Of a DNA stretch of 64,000 nucleotides, positions 8,059 to 17,016 are shown piece by piece. The stretch comes from an uncultured Hyphomonadaceae bacterium (GTDB taxonomy: Bacteria > Pseudomonadota > Alphaproteobacteria > Caulobacterales > Hyphomonadaceae). A program made the position numbers and the translations under genes. The notes below the pieces were generated by a model. The model saw only the letters and a program-made list of their open reading frames with translations, was not told where the DNA came from and did no database searches. The stretch lies in assembly GCA_913057945.1 (NCBI GenBank), contig CAJXOF010000003.1, positions 62,001 to 126,000 on the forward strand, given 5' to 3'. Within the stretch, counting starts at the first letter, position 1; the number at the start of each line of letters is the position of its first letter.

Positions 8059-11046
8059 ATGAACAAACGACTGTTCCGTCGTTCGGTATTTGGCAGTGTC
8101 GCAATTAGTGCACTTGTCATTTCCGGCGTGGCCCAAGCTCAGGACGCAGATGCTGAATCTGAAGAAGTCCTGGAAATCATTGACGAGGCTCCTCAGGAGG
8201 AAGCCCGTCAGGAGAAGATCGTGGTTACGGGCTCTCTTCTGGCACGTGACTCGTTCTCGTCCTCTTCGCCGATCCAGGTGATCACGGCAGAAGTTGCAAC
8301 GCTGGAAGGCCTGGTCGATACGGCCGCGCTCCTGCAGGGCTCTTCGCTGGCATCCGGCTCGACCCAGCTGAACAACACGTTCCAGAACTTCGTCACCAAT
8401 GGTGGTGTCGGCACGCAGACGCTCGACCTTCGCGGTTGTGGTGATACGCGTACGCTGGTTCTGATCGACGGCAAGCGCCCTGGCCCATCCGGTACGCGCG
8501 GTGCAGTTGCGGCGCTCGACCTCAACGTTGTGCCTCAGTCCATCATCTCCCGCGTGGAGATCCTGAAGGACGGCGCATCGACGATTTACGGTTCCGACGC
8601 AGTTTGCGGCGTGGTCAACATCATCACGCGTGATGCCGTTGATGACCTCGAACTGAACTTCAATGTCACGCAGCCCTTCGAAGAAGGTGGCGAGCAGTAT
8701 TCCGCCAGTGCCGCGTGGGGCTTCGAGCTCGGCGACAATGCCGACTTCACCCTGTCTGCCGAGTACCGTCTTTCCGAGGAACTCGATATCAGCCAGCGTG
8801 ATTACCTGTCCTGCCCGCAGGATTTGGTTCGCGATCCGGATACGGGCCGTCTGATCGACCGCCTGAACTATTCCGCAACGGCGACTGACCCGCGCAAGAC
8901 CTGTAACAACCTGTATCACAACACGGTCATCGACCTGTTCTCAGGTGAGCGCCTTATCCCGTCTCCGGATGGTGTGACCGTTCCAACGGCCTTCGGCGGT
9001 TCGATCCCAGGCTACCGTCCGCGCGTGGGCACGGGCTACCTGGCCAGCGGTCAGCCTTACTACGAAGACGTTCTCGATGCGCCTTTCCTGTCCAATACGG
9101 ATTACATCCCGCGCAATGAGAACATTTCCCTCTTCGGTTCGGCTGATGTGAACCTGGGCGGCGTCGAGTGGGATACTGAACTCCTGTTCAGCCGTCGTAC
9201 GACGGATGTAGAAGGCTGGCGTCAGTTCTTCCCGGTTGTCGGTTCTGCCAACAACCCGGCGGGCAACCCTGCCTATGGCTACATCGCCGACCCAACCTAT
9301 TCGAACTCGATGAACTCGCTTGTTCAGGTCGTCGCGCCGTTCCCAACGACCGACAAGGTCGAAGTCGACTACTACTATGGCAGCACGTCCTTCTCCGGTG
9401 GCTTCGCGCCGGGTATCCTGGACGCATGGTCCTGGAAAGTGGACGGGACCTATTCGCGTGGCGAAGGTACCTATGAAGGCAGCGAGATCATGTTGTCCAA
9501 ATCGGGCGACTGGAACTATGACGGCGTCGACTACAATAATGACGGCGTGCCGGACCTTGTTGGCCCACCGACCCTCGACCTGCTGGATCCGGGCATTCTC
9601 GACGGTTCCAAAGTCAACGAGCTGGTTGCAGCCATTGGCGGTTATCAGTCTGGCGAGACGATCTATGAGCAGACCACACTTACGGCCGTTGTGGCTGGTG
9701 AACTGTTCGAGCTTCCGGCTGGTCCAATCGGCCTCGGCATCGGCGCTGAATATCGTGAATTCAGCATCGACGACACGCCAGGTGAACTGACTCAGGGCGG
9801 CGATATCTGGGGTTCTTCGACCGCAGGCCCGACCCGCGGTGAGAACACCGTTACCGAGCTGTTCGCTGAAGTCGAAGTGCCGATCTTCAAAGGTCAGCCT
9901 TTTGCTGAAGACGTCACACTGAACGGGTCTGTTCGTGGCTTCGAATACGACATTGGCGGTTCCGACTCGATCTACAAGGTCGGTCTTAACTGGCAGGTCA
10001 ACCCGATCCTCCGGGCCCGTTCGAGCTTCGGTACGTCCTATCGCGCACCAGCCCTGTTCGAACTGTTCCTTCAGGACCAGACGGGCTTCGTGTCCCAGAC
10101 GTCCATCGACCCGTGCATCAACTGGGGTGACTCCAACAACCAGAACATCCGTGCCAATTGTGCAGCGGCAGGTATTCCTGACGACTTCGCTGGCGGTCTC
10201 GGCGGTTCTGCTCTGATCACGACGTCCGGTGGTGGCGATGAGCTTGAATCCGAATCCGGTGAAACCTTCACCGCGGGTATCATCCTGACGCCGACCTTCG
10301 CCAACCTGAACATCGCCATCGATTATTATGAAGTCGAAATTCAGGACCAGATCACCAGCCTGAGCGGCGCGCAGATCGTTGGTGGTTGTTATGCAACCAC
10401 GACCTTCCCGAACGATTTCTGTGACCTGTTCGAGCGTGATGGTGCTGGTTCGCTGACGCCGTTCCAGGTGGACAACATTCAGGCGCTTACCCTGAACGTT
10501 GACTCCCAGCAGCAGCGCGGCATCGACCTCGAAGTGCGTTACGAAGAAGACTTCAACTTCGGTACGCTGACGGTTGAGAGCTCCCTGAACTGGGCTCTGG
10601 AGCGTTACATCAACGTCTTCGGCTCGGACTTCGTATCCGGCGTGGAGGACAATGACTTCAACGGCACGATCGGTTATCCGAGCGTCGTTGGCGACATGAA
10701 CCTGCGTCTCGACCGTGGCGACTGGACCTATTCCTGGTTCACGACCTTCGTTGGCCGTCAGGATGACAACCGTTACTTCGCGGACGATTTGAACGAGCCA
10801 CAGGACTACAATGGTCTGTCGGGTAAGTACAAAGCGTTCACCGAAGCGCAGTTCGAGCACGGTATGTCCGTTCGCTGGACGGGTGACACGTGGACGATCA
10901 CGGGCGGTGTCCGTAACATCTTCAACGAAGCGCCACCGCAAGTGTCTGACATCATCCAGACCAGCGCAGGCAACACGCCGCTCAGCGCAACGGCCTACGA
11001 TATCCGTGGACGTCGTGCCTTCGTAAGCGTGTCCAAGACCTTCTAA
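8059..11046 (+). CDS. TonB-dependent outer-membrane receptor
   Basis: This encodes 995 residues from ATG 8059, behind AGGGGA. The signal peptide ends near VAQAQ, followed by an acidic stretch and the TonB box/plug entry EKIVVTGS. The plug has the usual LDLRG...RTLVLIDGKRPG and ILKDGASTIYGSDAV...GVVNIITRD blocks. The barrel ends in DIRGRRAFVSVSKTF with the terminal Phe expected for outer-membrane insertion. Two plug positions normally Leu and Ala are Cys (LRGCGDTR and SDAVCGVV), which could form a disulfide. Ligand is unknown; the divergent peptidase suggests peptides. Confidence 0.92.
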   Translation: MNKRLFRRSVFGSVAISALVISGVAQAQDADAESEEVLEIIDEAPQEEARQEKIVVTGSLLARDSFSSSSPIQVITAEVATLEGLVDTAALLQGSSLASGSTQLNNTFQNFVTNGGVGTQTLDLRGCGDTRTLVLIDGKRPGPSGTRGAVAALDLNVVPQSIISRVEILKDGASTIYGSDAVCGVVNIITRDAVDDLELNFNVTQPFEEGGEQYSASAAWGFELGDNADFTLSAEYRLSEELDISQRDYLSCPQDLVRDPDTGRLIDRLNYSATATDPRKTCNNLYHNTVIDLFSGERLIPSPDGVTVPTAFGGSIPGYRPRVGTGYLASGQPYYEDVLDAPFLSNTDYIPRNENISLFGSADVNLGGVEWDTELLFSRRTTDVEGWRQFFPVVGSANNPAGNPAYGYIADPTYSNSMNSLVQVVAPFPTTDKVEVDYYYGSTSFSGGFAPGILDAWSWKVDGTYSRGEGTYEGSEIMLSKSGDWNYDGVDYNNDGVPDLVGPPTLDLLDPGILDGSKVNELVAAIGGYQSGETIYEQTTLTAVVAGELFELPAGPIGLGIGAEYREFSIDDTPGELTQGGDIWGSSTAGPTRGENTVTELFAEVEVPIFKGQPFAEDVTLNGSVRGFEYDIGGSDSIYKVGLNWQVNPILRARSSFGTSYRAPALFELFLQDQTGFVSQTSIDPCINWGDSNNQNIRANCAAAGIPDDFAGGLGGSALITTSGGGDELESESGETFTAGIILTPTFANLNIAIDYYEVEIQDQITSLSGAQIVGGCYATTTFPNDFCDLFERDGAGSLTPFQVDNIQALTLNVDSQQQRGIDLEVRYEEDFNFGTLTVESSLNWALERYINVFGSDFVSGVEDNDFNGTIGYPSVVGDMNLRLDRGDWTYSWFTTFVGRQDDNRYFADDLNEPQDYNGLSGKYKAFTEAQFEHGMSVRWTGDTWTITGGVRNIFNEAPPQVSDIIQTSAGNTPLSATAYDIRGRRAFVSVSKTF

Positions 11047-11071
11047 GGTTGCAGACAGTTCCAAAATTGCG

Positions 11072-11101
11072 AAAGGGCGGACCAGATGGTCCGCCCTTTT
11101 T
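11072..11101 (+). terminator. Rho-independent terminator after the TonB receptor
   Basis: AAAGGGCGGA and TCCGCCCTTTT form the stem, with a T-run following, 25 bases after the stop. Confidence 0.85.
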
Positions 11102-11185
11102 GCATGTGAGGCTGAAGACGATTCGAAAACCGCCCGCCCGCGCCAACAGGCGCGCGCTCAGTGTCGCTGGTTTAGGGGGGATTCC

Positions 11186-11260
11186 TGGTGCCGCGAGGGA
11201 GAATTGAACTCCCGGCCTCATCATTACCAATGATGCGCTCTACCACTGAGCTACCGCGGC
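11186..11260 (-). tRNA. tRNA-Thr (anticodon GGT)
   Basis: On the minus strand the 75-base gene begins GCCGCGGTAGCTC, has anticodon stem-loop CATCA-TTGGTAA-TGATG with anticodon GGT, a T-arm with GTTCAAT and an encoded CCA end. The acceptor arms GCCGCGG / TCGCGGC pair apart from a G-T wobble. Confidence 0.95.
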
Positions 11261-11337
11261 ATTGCAGGAATGGAAAGCGGGCTTTAGCTTATGCAGACAG
11301 ACATGAAAAGACCGTTTTGCCGCGAAAAGCACCTCTC

Positions 11338-11472
11338 ATGACAGACAAGAAGTCCAGCAATGAAAAAGCGGCCCGTATGGCTGAGGCTCTACGTGCCAAT
11401 CTGAAGCGCCGGAAAGCCGCGACCCGCAAGGTCCGGGAGGCCGACAAGGGACAGGCACCGGAGCGGGAATGA
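11338..11472 (+). CDS. Small basic conserved protein upstream of murA
   Basis: This 44-residue protein is strongly charged: an acidic/polar start (MTDKKSSNEKAARMAEAL) is followed by a Lys/Arg-rich helix (RANLKRRKAATRKVREADK). Short proteins with an A-L-R-x-N-L-K-R-R-K core are common next to murA in alphaproteobacteria and are uncharacterised. The ATG at 11338 was chosen because the longer in-frame extension runs back through tRNA-Thr. The sequence suggests nucleic-acid or ribosome binding, but that is only inference from charge. Confidence 0.65.
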   Translation: MTDKKSSNEKAARMAEALRANLKRRKAATRKVREADKGQAPERE

Positions 11473-11652
11473 CCCTCCAACTGACCGCTATCCGCGGCGT
11501 TCCATTGCCACAGATCCCGCCAGCCTGACGTGGATTCCGCGGGCCGGCCTACGCAGCCTGAAGCAACTGCCTGTAAGATTTGGATAAGATCTGTGCAGCC
11601 GGGCCACATTCCGGCCCTTTCAAAGCCGCGAAGCGCTGTATAAGGGCAATCC

Positions 11653-12933
11653 ATGGATAAATTGCACATCAAGGGCGGCGCTCACCTGAACGGCCGCATT
11701 CCGGTCTCAGGGGCGAAGAACTCCGCCCTGAAGCTCATGGTCGCATGCCTGCTGACTGACCAGCCGATCAAGCTCACCAATATGCCGAATCTGGCGGACA
11801 CGCGCTTCCTTGCGCAGCTGCTGGAAACGCTGGGCGTCGAAGTCTATTGGCCGAAGGGCGAGTCGACGTGTCATTTGAACGGTGCAGAGCTGAAAAGCAC
11901 GATCGCGCCGTATGACCAGGTGAGGAAGATGCGAGCGAGCTTCAACGTGCTCGGGCCTCTGATTGCGCGGTCCGGCCATGCCACGGTCTCGCTGCCCGGC
12001 GGGTGCGCCATTGGTGCCCGGCCAGTCGACCTGCACCTGCAGGCGCTGGAAGCCATGGGCGCGGATCTCCGCGTGGAGCAGGGCTATGTGAAGGCCGCCG
12101 CCATTCACGGCCTGAAAGGCGCCCACATCAATTTCGCGATGCCGAGCGTCGGCGCGACCGAGCATGCGATGCTGACGGCGACGCTGGCCAAGGGCGAAAC
12201 CGTCTTGGAGAATGCCGCGCGCGAACCGGAGATTGAAGACCTCGCCGTCTGCCTGAACGCCATGGGCGCGAAGATCACCGGCGCTGGCACATCCAAGATT
12301 CGTATCGAGGGCGTCGAGCAATTGGGCGGGACGAGCCATTCCGTGATGCCCGACCGGATTGAAGCCGGCACCTATGCCATGGCTGCAGCGGCCGCTGGCG
12401 GGGATGTGACGCTGGAGGGCGCACCTGTGGCCGCGCTCGGCGCGCTGATCGGCAAGCTGAAAGAGGCGGGCGTCACCGTCGAGGCCGACGAGGCCGCCGG
12501 CACGCTGCGCATTGTCCGCAATGGCTCACGCCTGAAATCGGTCAGCGTCTCGACCCAGCCCCATCCGGGCTTCCCGACAGACCTGCAAGCCCAGTTCATG
12601 GCCCTGATGAGCCTCGCCGACGGCACCAGCATCATTCGGGAGACCATTTTCGAGAACCGCTTCATGCACGCGCCGGAATTGTCGCGCCTCGGCGCCGACA
12701 TCACGGTGCGGGGGCAGGAGGCTGTCGTGAAGGGCGTGCCACACCTGACCGGCGCGCCTGTGATGGCGACTGACCTGCGCGCATCAGTCTCGCTCGTGAT
12801 TGCGGGGCTTGCCGCAGAGGGGGAGACTGTGGTGAACCGTATCTATCATCTGGACCGCGGATTTGAGCGGTTGGAAGAGAAGCTTAACGCCTGTGGGGCC
12901 AGCATAGAACGCCGGTCCGAGGACGAAGACTAG
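11653..12933 (+). CDS. murA: UDP-N-acetylglucosamine 1-carboxyvinyltransferase
   Basis: This 426-residue protein has the normal length for MurA. The N-terminal substrate block [11 protein letters not shown] is present, with the catalytic cysteine at residue 118 in [12 protein letters not shown] (the fosfomycin target), followed by [15 protein letters not shown]-terminal [17 protein letters not shown] and the [15 protein letters not shown] ending are also typical. It transfers enolpyruvate from PEP to UDP-GlcNAc, the first committed step of peptidoglycan synthesis. It heads a tightly packed operon with the DUF2948 gene, hisD and UPF0262. Confidence 0.97.
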   Translation: MDKLHIKGGAHLNGRIPVSGAKNSALKLMVACLLTDQPIKLTNMPNLADTRFLAQLLETLGVEVYWPKGESTCHLNGAELKSTIAPYDQVRKMRASFNVLGPLIARSGHATVSLPGGCAIGARPVDLHLQALEAMGADLRVEQGYVKAAAIHGLKGAHINFAMPSVGATEHAMLTATLAKGETVLENAAREPEIEDLAVCLNAMGAKITGAGTSKIRIEGVEQLGGTSHSVMPDRIEAGTYAMAAAAAGGDVTLEGAPVAALGALIGKLKEAGVTVEADEAAGTLRIVRNGSRLKSVSVSTQPHPGFPTDLQAQFMALMSLADGTSIIRETIFENRFMHAPELSRLGADITVRGQEAVVKGVPHLTGAPVMATDLRASVSLVIAGLAAEGETVVNRIYHLDRGFERLEEKLNACGASIERRSEDED

Positions 12934-12953
12934 GAATTGCTCAAGGGGCACTG

Positions 12954-13403
12954 ATGGCTGATACAAACCCACTTCGCCTCCTCGCTGAAACGGCAGAGGA
13001 TTTGGAAGTCATTTCGGCCGCCATTCAGGACAGTGTGGTGAAAGCGGGCAATCTCAAATACGAGGCCCGCCGCAACCGTTTCGCGCTGGAAATCAACCGG
13101 TTCCGCTGGGAAGCTGGCGCGAAACGCGGGGATGGCGAGCGTGTGCGCGCCCTGTTGGCGTTTGACGGCGTGCTCAACGTGAAGACCCGTGCGGTCACCA
13201 AGACGGACCCGGAAATGATCCTGTCGCTGTTGCAGGTCAGCTTCACGCCGGCCGATGAACCGCCGGGGGGCAAGATCACGCTCCTGTTCGCCGGCGACGG
13301 GGAAATCGTCCTCGACGTCGAAGTTCTGGATGCAACTCTGCTGGACAGCGACTATGTGTGGCCGACGCGCCGTCTTCCGAGCCACGAGCGGCGCCGGAGA
13401 TAG
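12954..13403 (+). CDS. DUF2948 family protein
   Basis: The 149-residue protein starts 20 bases after murA behind AAGGGGCACTG. It carries the DUF2948 features: PLRLLAETAEDLEVISAAIQD, a Y-E-x-x-R-N-R-F segment with N-R-F-R-W-E, and a DATLLDSDYVWPT region. No catalytic motif or export signal is seen. The family is nearly confined to alphaproteobacteria, always near murA/hisD, and has no known function. The last codons overlap an upstream GTG of hisD, but the likely hisD start lies two bases after the stop. Confidence 0.88.
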   Translation: MADTNPLRLLAETAEDLEVISAAIQDSVVKAGNLKYEARRNRFALEINRFRWEAGAKRGDGERVRALLAFDGVLNVKTRAVTKTDPEMILSLLQVSFTPADEPPGGKITLLFAGDGEIVLDVEVLDATLLDSDYVWPTRRLPSHERRRR

Positions 13404-13405
13404 AC

Positions 13406-14710
13406 ATGGTCCGCAGGTTTTTTGCCTCCAATGACGCATTTCATGGCGAGTTCGCGCAGTTCCTGGAGCAGGAGCGCGGCACAGGGGATGATGTTGCCGC
13501 CATCGTGACGGGCATCCTGAAGGATGTGCAGGCGCGCGGCGGTGAGGCCGTTGCCGAATATACCGCCAAGTTCGATGGCTTGCAGCTCGACCCGTCGACG
13601 CTCACATCTGACAATGTGAACCTTCACAGCCTTGCGGCGCAGTGCCCGGCCGACCTCCGTGAAGCCATCGACTTCGCGCATGACCGGATCGCCGCCTATC
13701 ACGCGGCGCAAAGCCCCGAAGATCACAGCTTCACCGATTCTGCCGGCATCGAGCTGGGCTGGCGGTGGACTGCGCTGGAAAGTGTCGGGGTCTATGTGCC
13801 GGGCGGCCGCGCAAGTTATCCCTCATCGGTCCTGATGAATGTCGTGCCGGCCAAGATTGCGGGCGTGGAGCGCATCGTCATGGTTGCGCCTGCGCCGCAG
13901 GGCGAGCTGTCACCCGCCGTGGCCTATGCCGCGCTGAAGGCGGGCGTTGAGGAATTCTACCCCATTGGCGGCGCGCAGGCCGTGGCCGCGCTGGCCTATG
14001 GCACGGCAAACCTTGCCCCGGTCGACAAGATTGTCGGGCCCGGAAATGCCTTCGTTGCGGAAGCGAAGCGGCAGGTGTTCGGCCGTGTCGGCATCGACAC
14101 GATTGCCGGCCCGTCAGAGATTCTGGTCATCGCAGACCACACCGCAAACCCGGACTGGATCGCCGCCGATCTGCTGTCGCAGGCCGAGCATGATCCGAGC
14201 AGCCAGTCGATCCTCATCGTTGTGGATCAGGCTGTGGGGGATTCTGTGGAAAAGGCTGTGGAAAGCCAGTTGAAAACCCTGCCCACGGGCGAGCGGGCCC
14301 GCGAAAGCTGGACCCATAATGGCGCCATCATTGTTGCGCCGGACCTGCCTGCTGCAGCATCCATTGCGAACCGCATCGCGGCCGAGCATCTTGAGCTTGC
14401 CGTGGAAGATCCGGACGCCCTGTTGCCGCTGATCCGCCATGCCGGCGCAGTCTTCCTCGGTCATTACACACCTGAAGCGCTCGGCGATTATGTCACCGGA
14501 TCGAACCATGTCCTGCCGACCAGCCGCGCCGCGCGCTTCTCGTCGGGTCTTGGTCTCTACGACTTCCTCAAGCGGATGAGCGTCCAGCGGGTCGGCCCTC
14601 AGGGTTTCGCCGCCATTGCGCCCGCTGCCTTGCGCCTGGCCGAGGCCGAGCGCTTGCCGGCGCATGCGCGGTCCATCTCGATCCGGACCAACAAGGATAC
14701 TGACGGGTGA
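13406..14710 (+). CDS. hisD: Histidinol dehydrogenase
   Basis: This encodes 434 residues from ATG 13406, which has GGAG six bases upstream and gives the usual MVRR start; a GTG at 13358 would add 16 residues inside the previous gene. Signature blocks are [58 protein letters not shown] and [12 protein letters not shown]. The C-terminal [16 protein letters not shown] segment supplies the zinc-proximal His. It oxidises L-histidinol twice with NAD to L-histidine. Placement within a murA operon is a recurrent alphaproteobacterial arrangement. The stop overlaps the GTG start of the next gene. Confidence 0.96.
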   Translation: MVRRFFASNDAFHGEFAQFLEQERGTGDDVAAIVTGILKDVQARGGEAVAEYTAKFDGLQLDPSTLTSDNVNLHSLAAQCPADLREAIDFAHDRIAAYHAAQSPEDHSFTDSAGIELGWRWTALESVGVYVPGGRASYPSSVLMNVVPAKIAGVERIVMVAPAPQGELSPAVAYAALKAGVEEFYPIGGAQAVAALAYGTANLAPVDKIVGPGNAFVAEAKRQVFGRVGIDTIAGPSEILVIADHTANPDWIAADLLSQAEHDPSSQSILIVVDQAVGDSVEKAVESQLKTLPTGERARESWTHNGAIIVAPDLPAAASIANRIAAEHLELAVEDPDALLPLIRHAGAVFLGHYTPEALGDYVTGSNHVLPTSRAARFSSGLGLYDFLKRMSVQRVGPQGFAAIAPAALRLAEAERLPAHARSISIRTNKDTDG

Positions 14711-15192
14711 GTAATGACCGGCTCATCGGCGTCGATATCGACGATGAGACCCTGGGCGCATCCGGCCCGGACGCTGAGCATGAGCGCCGCGTGGCTATTT
14801 TCGACCTGCTGGAGAGCAATGCCTTCAAGGTCATCGACAAGGATGAGGGGCCCTACCAGCTGAACCTCTCCAAGGCCGAGCGCCGGCTCGTCTTTGCCGT
14901 CCGCAATGAGAAGGGTGAGGGCGTCCACACCTTCATCCTGTCGCTCGGGCCGTTCCGGGGCGTAATCCGCGACTATTTCATGATCTGCGACAGCTATTAT
15001 GACGCGATCCGTACCCAGTCCCCGCATCAGATCGAAGCGATCGACATGGCACGGCGCGGCATCCACAATGAAGGTTCCGAACTCCTCGCCGAACGCCTGG
15101 AAGGCAAGATCGAGGTCGACTTCTCGACAGCGCGGCGCCTGTTCACGCTGATTTGCGCGCTGCATGCGGGCCAGACGCGCGCAGCGGGCTAG
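14707..15192 (+). CDS. UPF0262 family protein
   Basis: This encodes 161 residues. It begins at a GTG that overlaps the hisD stop by four bases (GTGA), indicating coupled translation. Recognisable family blocks are [40 protein letters not shown], and [20 protein letters not shown]. The family is restricted to alphaproteobacteria and its function is unknown. It looks soluble and cytoplasmic. Its operon position after hisD is the usual one. It converges with the L,D-transpeptidase gene 15 bases downstream. Confidence 0.9.
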   Translation: MSNDRLIGVDIDDETLGASGPDAEHERRVAIFDLLESNAFKVIDKDEGPYQLNLSKAERRLVFAVRNEKGEGVHTFILSLGPFRGVIRDYFMICDSYYDAIRTQSPHQIEAIDMARRGIHNEGSELLAERLEGKIEVDFSTARRLFTLICALHAGQTRAAG

Positions 15193-15207
15193 GTTTTTCG
15201 CCCACTG

Positions 15208-16764
15208 TTACTCGCCCTTCAAGAGACCCGGCCTCGCGTCGAGCCCGTTGAGCACGGCGCCGTCTCGTTCATAGATGTCGTCCAGATACCGGACACCGCC
15301 ACATCCGTTAGGCACGGCCGTGAAATAGACAATGTGAACCGGGACCGGTTCGGCGAGGTCTGCACGGGTTTCCTTGCCGGTGGCAACGGTCTGGTCGATG
15401 GTGGCGCGGTCCCATCCCTCTGTTTCCGATAGAAGCCATTCCGCGAGCCCAATCGGGTCCTGCGTTCTCAGGCAGCCGGACGACAGGGCGCGCTGTTTCA
15501 GCGAGAAAAGATCGCGATTGGGCGTGTCGTGCAAATACACATTGTGCGCGTTGGGAAACATGATCTTGACCAGGCCGAGGGCGTTCTGCGGGCCGGGGGC
15601 CTGCCGGATGCGGTAGGGGAAATTGCTGGCCGTATAGCTTTTCCAGTCCACGGACGAAGGCGGCACGACGCGGCCGGCGGAATCCCGTATCTCGAAGCCC
15701 TGGCGTTTCACCGCGCCGGGGTCTTTCTGGAACAGGGGCAGCTTGTCGGCCCTGGCGATGCTGGAGGGCGTCTCCCACCATGGATTGAAGACGATGTACT
15801 CGATCTGGTCTGAAAATATGGGCGTCTTGCGCTTTGGCTTTCCGACGATAATGGGGCGGATGGCCTGGGGCACGCCATCCTGATAGGTTGTGACGTCGAA
15901 GCTGGCGATGTTTGCCCGGACATGCCGCACGCCGAGATCGGCTGGCAGCCAGCGCCATCGCTCCATATTGGCGCGGATCTGGTCGATCCGGGCCGGATCG
16001 TCCCGGTTGAGCGCGCGCAAGGTGGCTGCGCCGACGATGCCGTCTTCTTCAAGCCCTTCCTGTGCCTGTAGGGCCTTTACGGCCGACACTGTGGCGTCAT
16101 CCATCTGGCCGGACGAGGTTTCGGCCTCAAGGAGCCCCATTTCGATCAGGCGCACCTGGACTTGCCTGGCTCGCGCCGATTCCATGCCGGGCTTGAGCTG
16201 GGCGCCTTCGGAGACGCGTGCAATGGGAAGCGCGGAGTGTTCGCGGAGGCGCGCCAGTTCATCCTTCAGCAAGGCGTAGTCCGGCTGGACCGGCGCGAAT
16301 TGTTCGAGGCTTCCGGTTATGGTGCCGGTGGCCAGCGCATAGGCGAGCACACTCGCAAAATCCGCGTCCCGTGTGTCGGCGGTCCAATTGGGTTTCACGG
16401 AGACGGGATCGAGCTTTCCGTACAGCATGTGCGCGGCGGCCGACATCCATGCATCCGTCGCGATCCGGTCTCGTTCAGCTTGGGTGAGGTTGCCGGCCTT
16501 CAGCGAGGCCAGATGGTAGTGCGCAGGATCGAGGCCGTGCGCCGACAATGCCTCGATCTCTGCCAGGAGCGCGGCGGAGTTCGCGTCATTCCAGACTTCT
16601 TCCTCCGGTGTCTCTGACAGGAAGTCCGACGTCGCAACGGGCGCAAGCGATATCCGGTCTGCCGCCTCGTCTGCCTGTGCCGGCGCCGCAAGCATGACAC
16701 AGGCGAGGCAGGTGACGAATATCTGTCTAATGACAAAACTCCTGCTGCGTTTGGTCTCTGCCAT
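15208..16764 (-). CDS. L,D-transpeptidase with peptidoglycan-binding domain (YcbB/LdtD-like)
   Basis: This encodes 518 residues from ATG 16764, which gives a clear signal peptide (FVIRQIFVTCLACVMLAAPAQA). An N-terminal YcbB scaffold domain is followed by a PG_binding_1 domain (about residues 190-255, ending G-I-V-G-A-A-T-L-R-A-L-N) and the YkuD catalytic domain. The catalytic signature is Y-L-H-D-T-P then S-S-G-C-L-R with Cys431. In the periplasm such enzymes form 3-3 crosslinks between meso-diaminopimelate residues of neighbouring stem peptides. The gene is convergent with the murA-hisD operon; a longer start 34 codons upstream lacks a signal-like N-terminus. Confidence 0.92.
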   Translation of the reverse strand: MAETKRSRSFVIRQIFVTCLACVMLAAPAQADEAADRISLAPVATSDFLSETPEEEVWNDANSAALLAEIEALSAHGLDPAHYHLASLKAGNLTQAERDRIATDAWMSAAAHMLYGKLDPVSVKPNWTADTRDADFASVLAYALATGTITGSLEQFAPVQPDYALLKDELARLREHSALPIARVSEGAQLKPGMESARARQVQVRLIEMGLLEAETSSGQMDDATVSAVKALQAQEGLEEDGIVGAATLRALNRDDPARIDQIRANMERWRWLPADLGVRHVRANIASFDVTTYQDGVPQAIRPIIVGKPKRKTPIFSDQIEYIVFNPWWETPSSIARADKLPLFQKDPGAVKRQGFEIRDSAGRVVPPSSVDWKSYTASNFPYRIRQAPGPQNALGLVKIMFPNAHNVYLHDTPNRDLFSLKQRALSSGCLRTQDPIGLAEWLLSETEGWDRATIDQTVATGKETRADLAEPVPVHIVYFTAVPNGCGGVRYLDDIYERDGAVLNGLDARPGLLKGE

Positions 16765-17016
16765 ATCGGGCCGGGGCGCGGCGATGCGGTCGGCTTGCCG
16801 CAAAGTATAGATCAATCCCGATCTCAGGTCAGCGTCAGGCCTGCGCAAGAAACAGGGCCTGACCACCCCGCCTTCACCATCTTGTGATGGGAAGGTAATG
16901 AAATCAGGCCATAAGATGAGGGAAGTTCAGGAAATTTCGGTCGGGCCTGCCCCAGCGTCCGGTCTTTGTGACGTAGCGACACCGTGTATGATCGGACAAA
17001 ACAATCTGGAGGAAAC

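Noticed and set aside
8941..11064. A 707-codon open frame on the strand opposite the first TonB receptor.
   Set aside because: It lies wholly over a receptor with clear signal peptide, plug and barrel motifs. It has no ribosome site or recognisable domain. Long antisense frames are expected in GC-rich coding DNA.
11599..11620. A hairpin GGGCC / GGCCC upstream of murA as terminator or attenuator.
   Set aside because: The stem is five bases with a weak T-run; too little to support a call.
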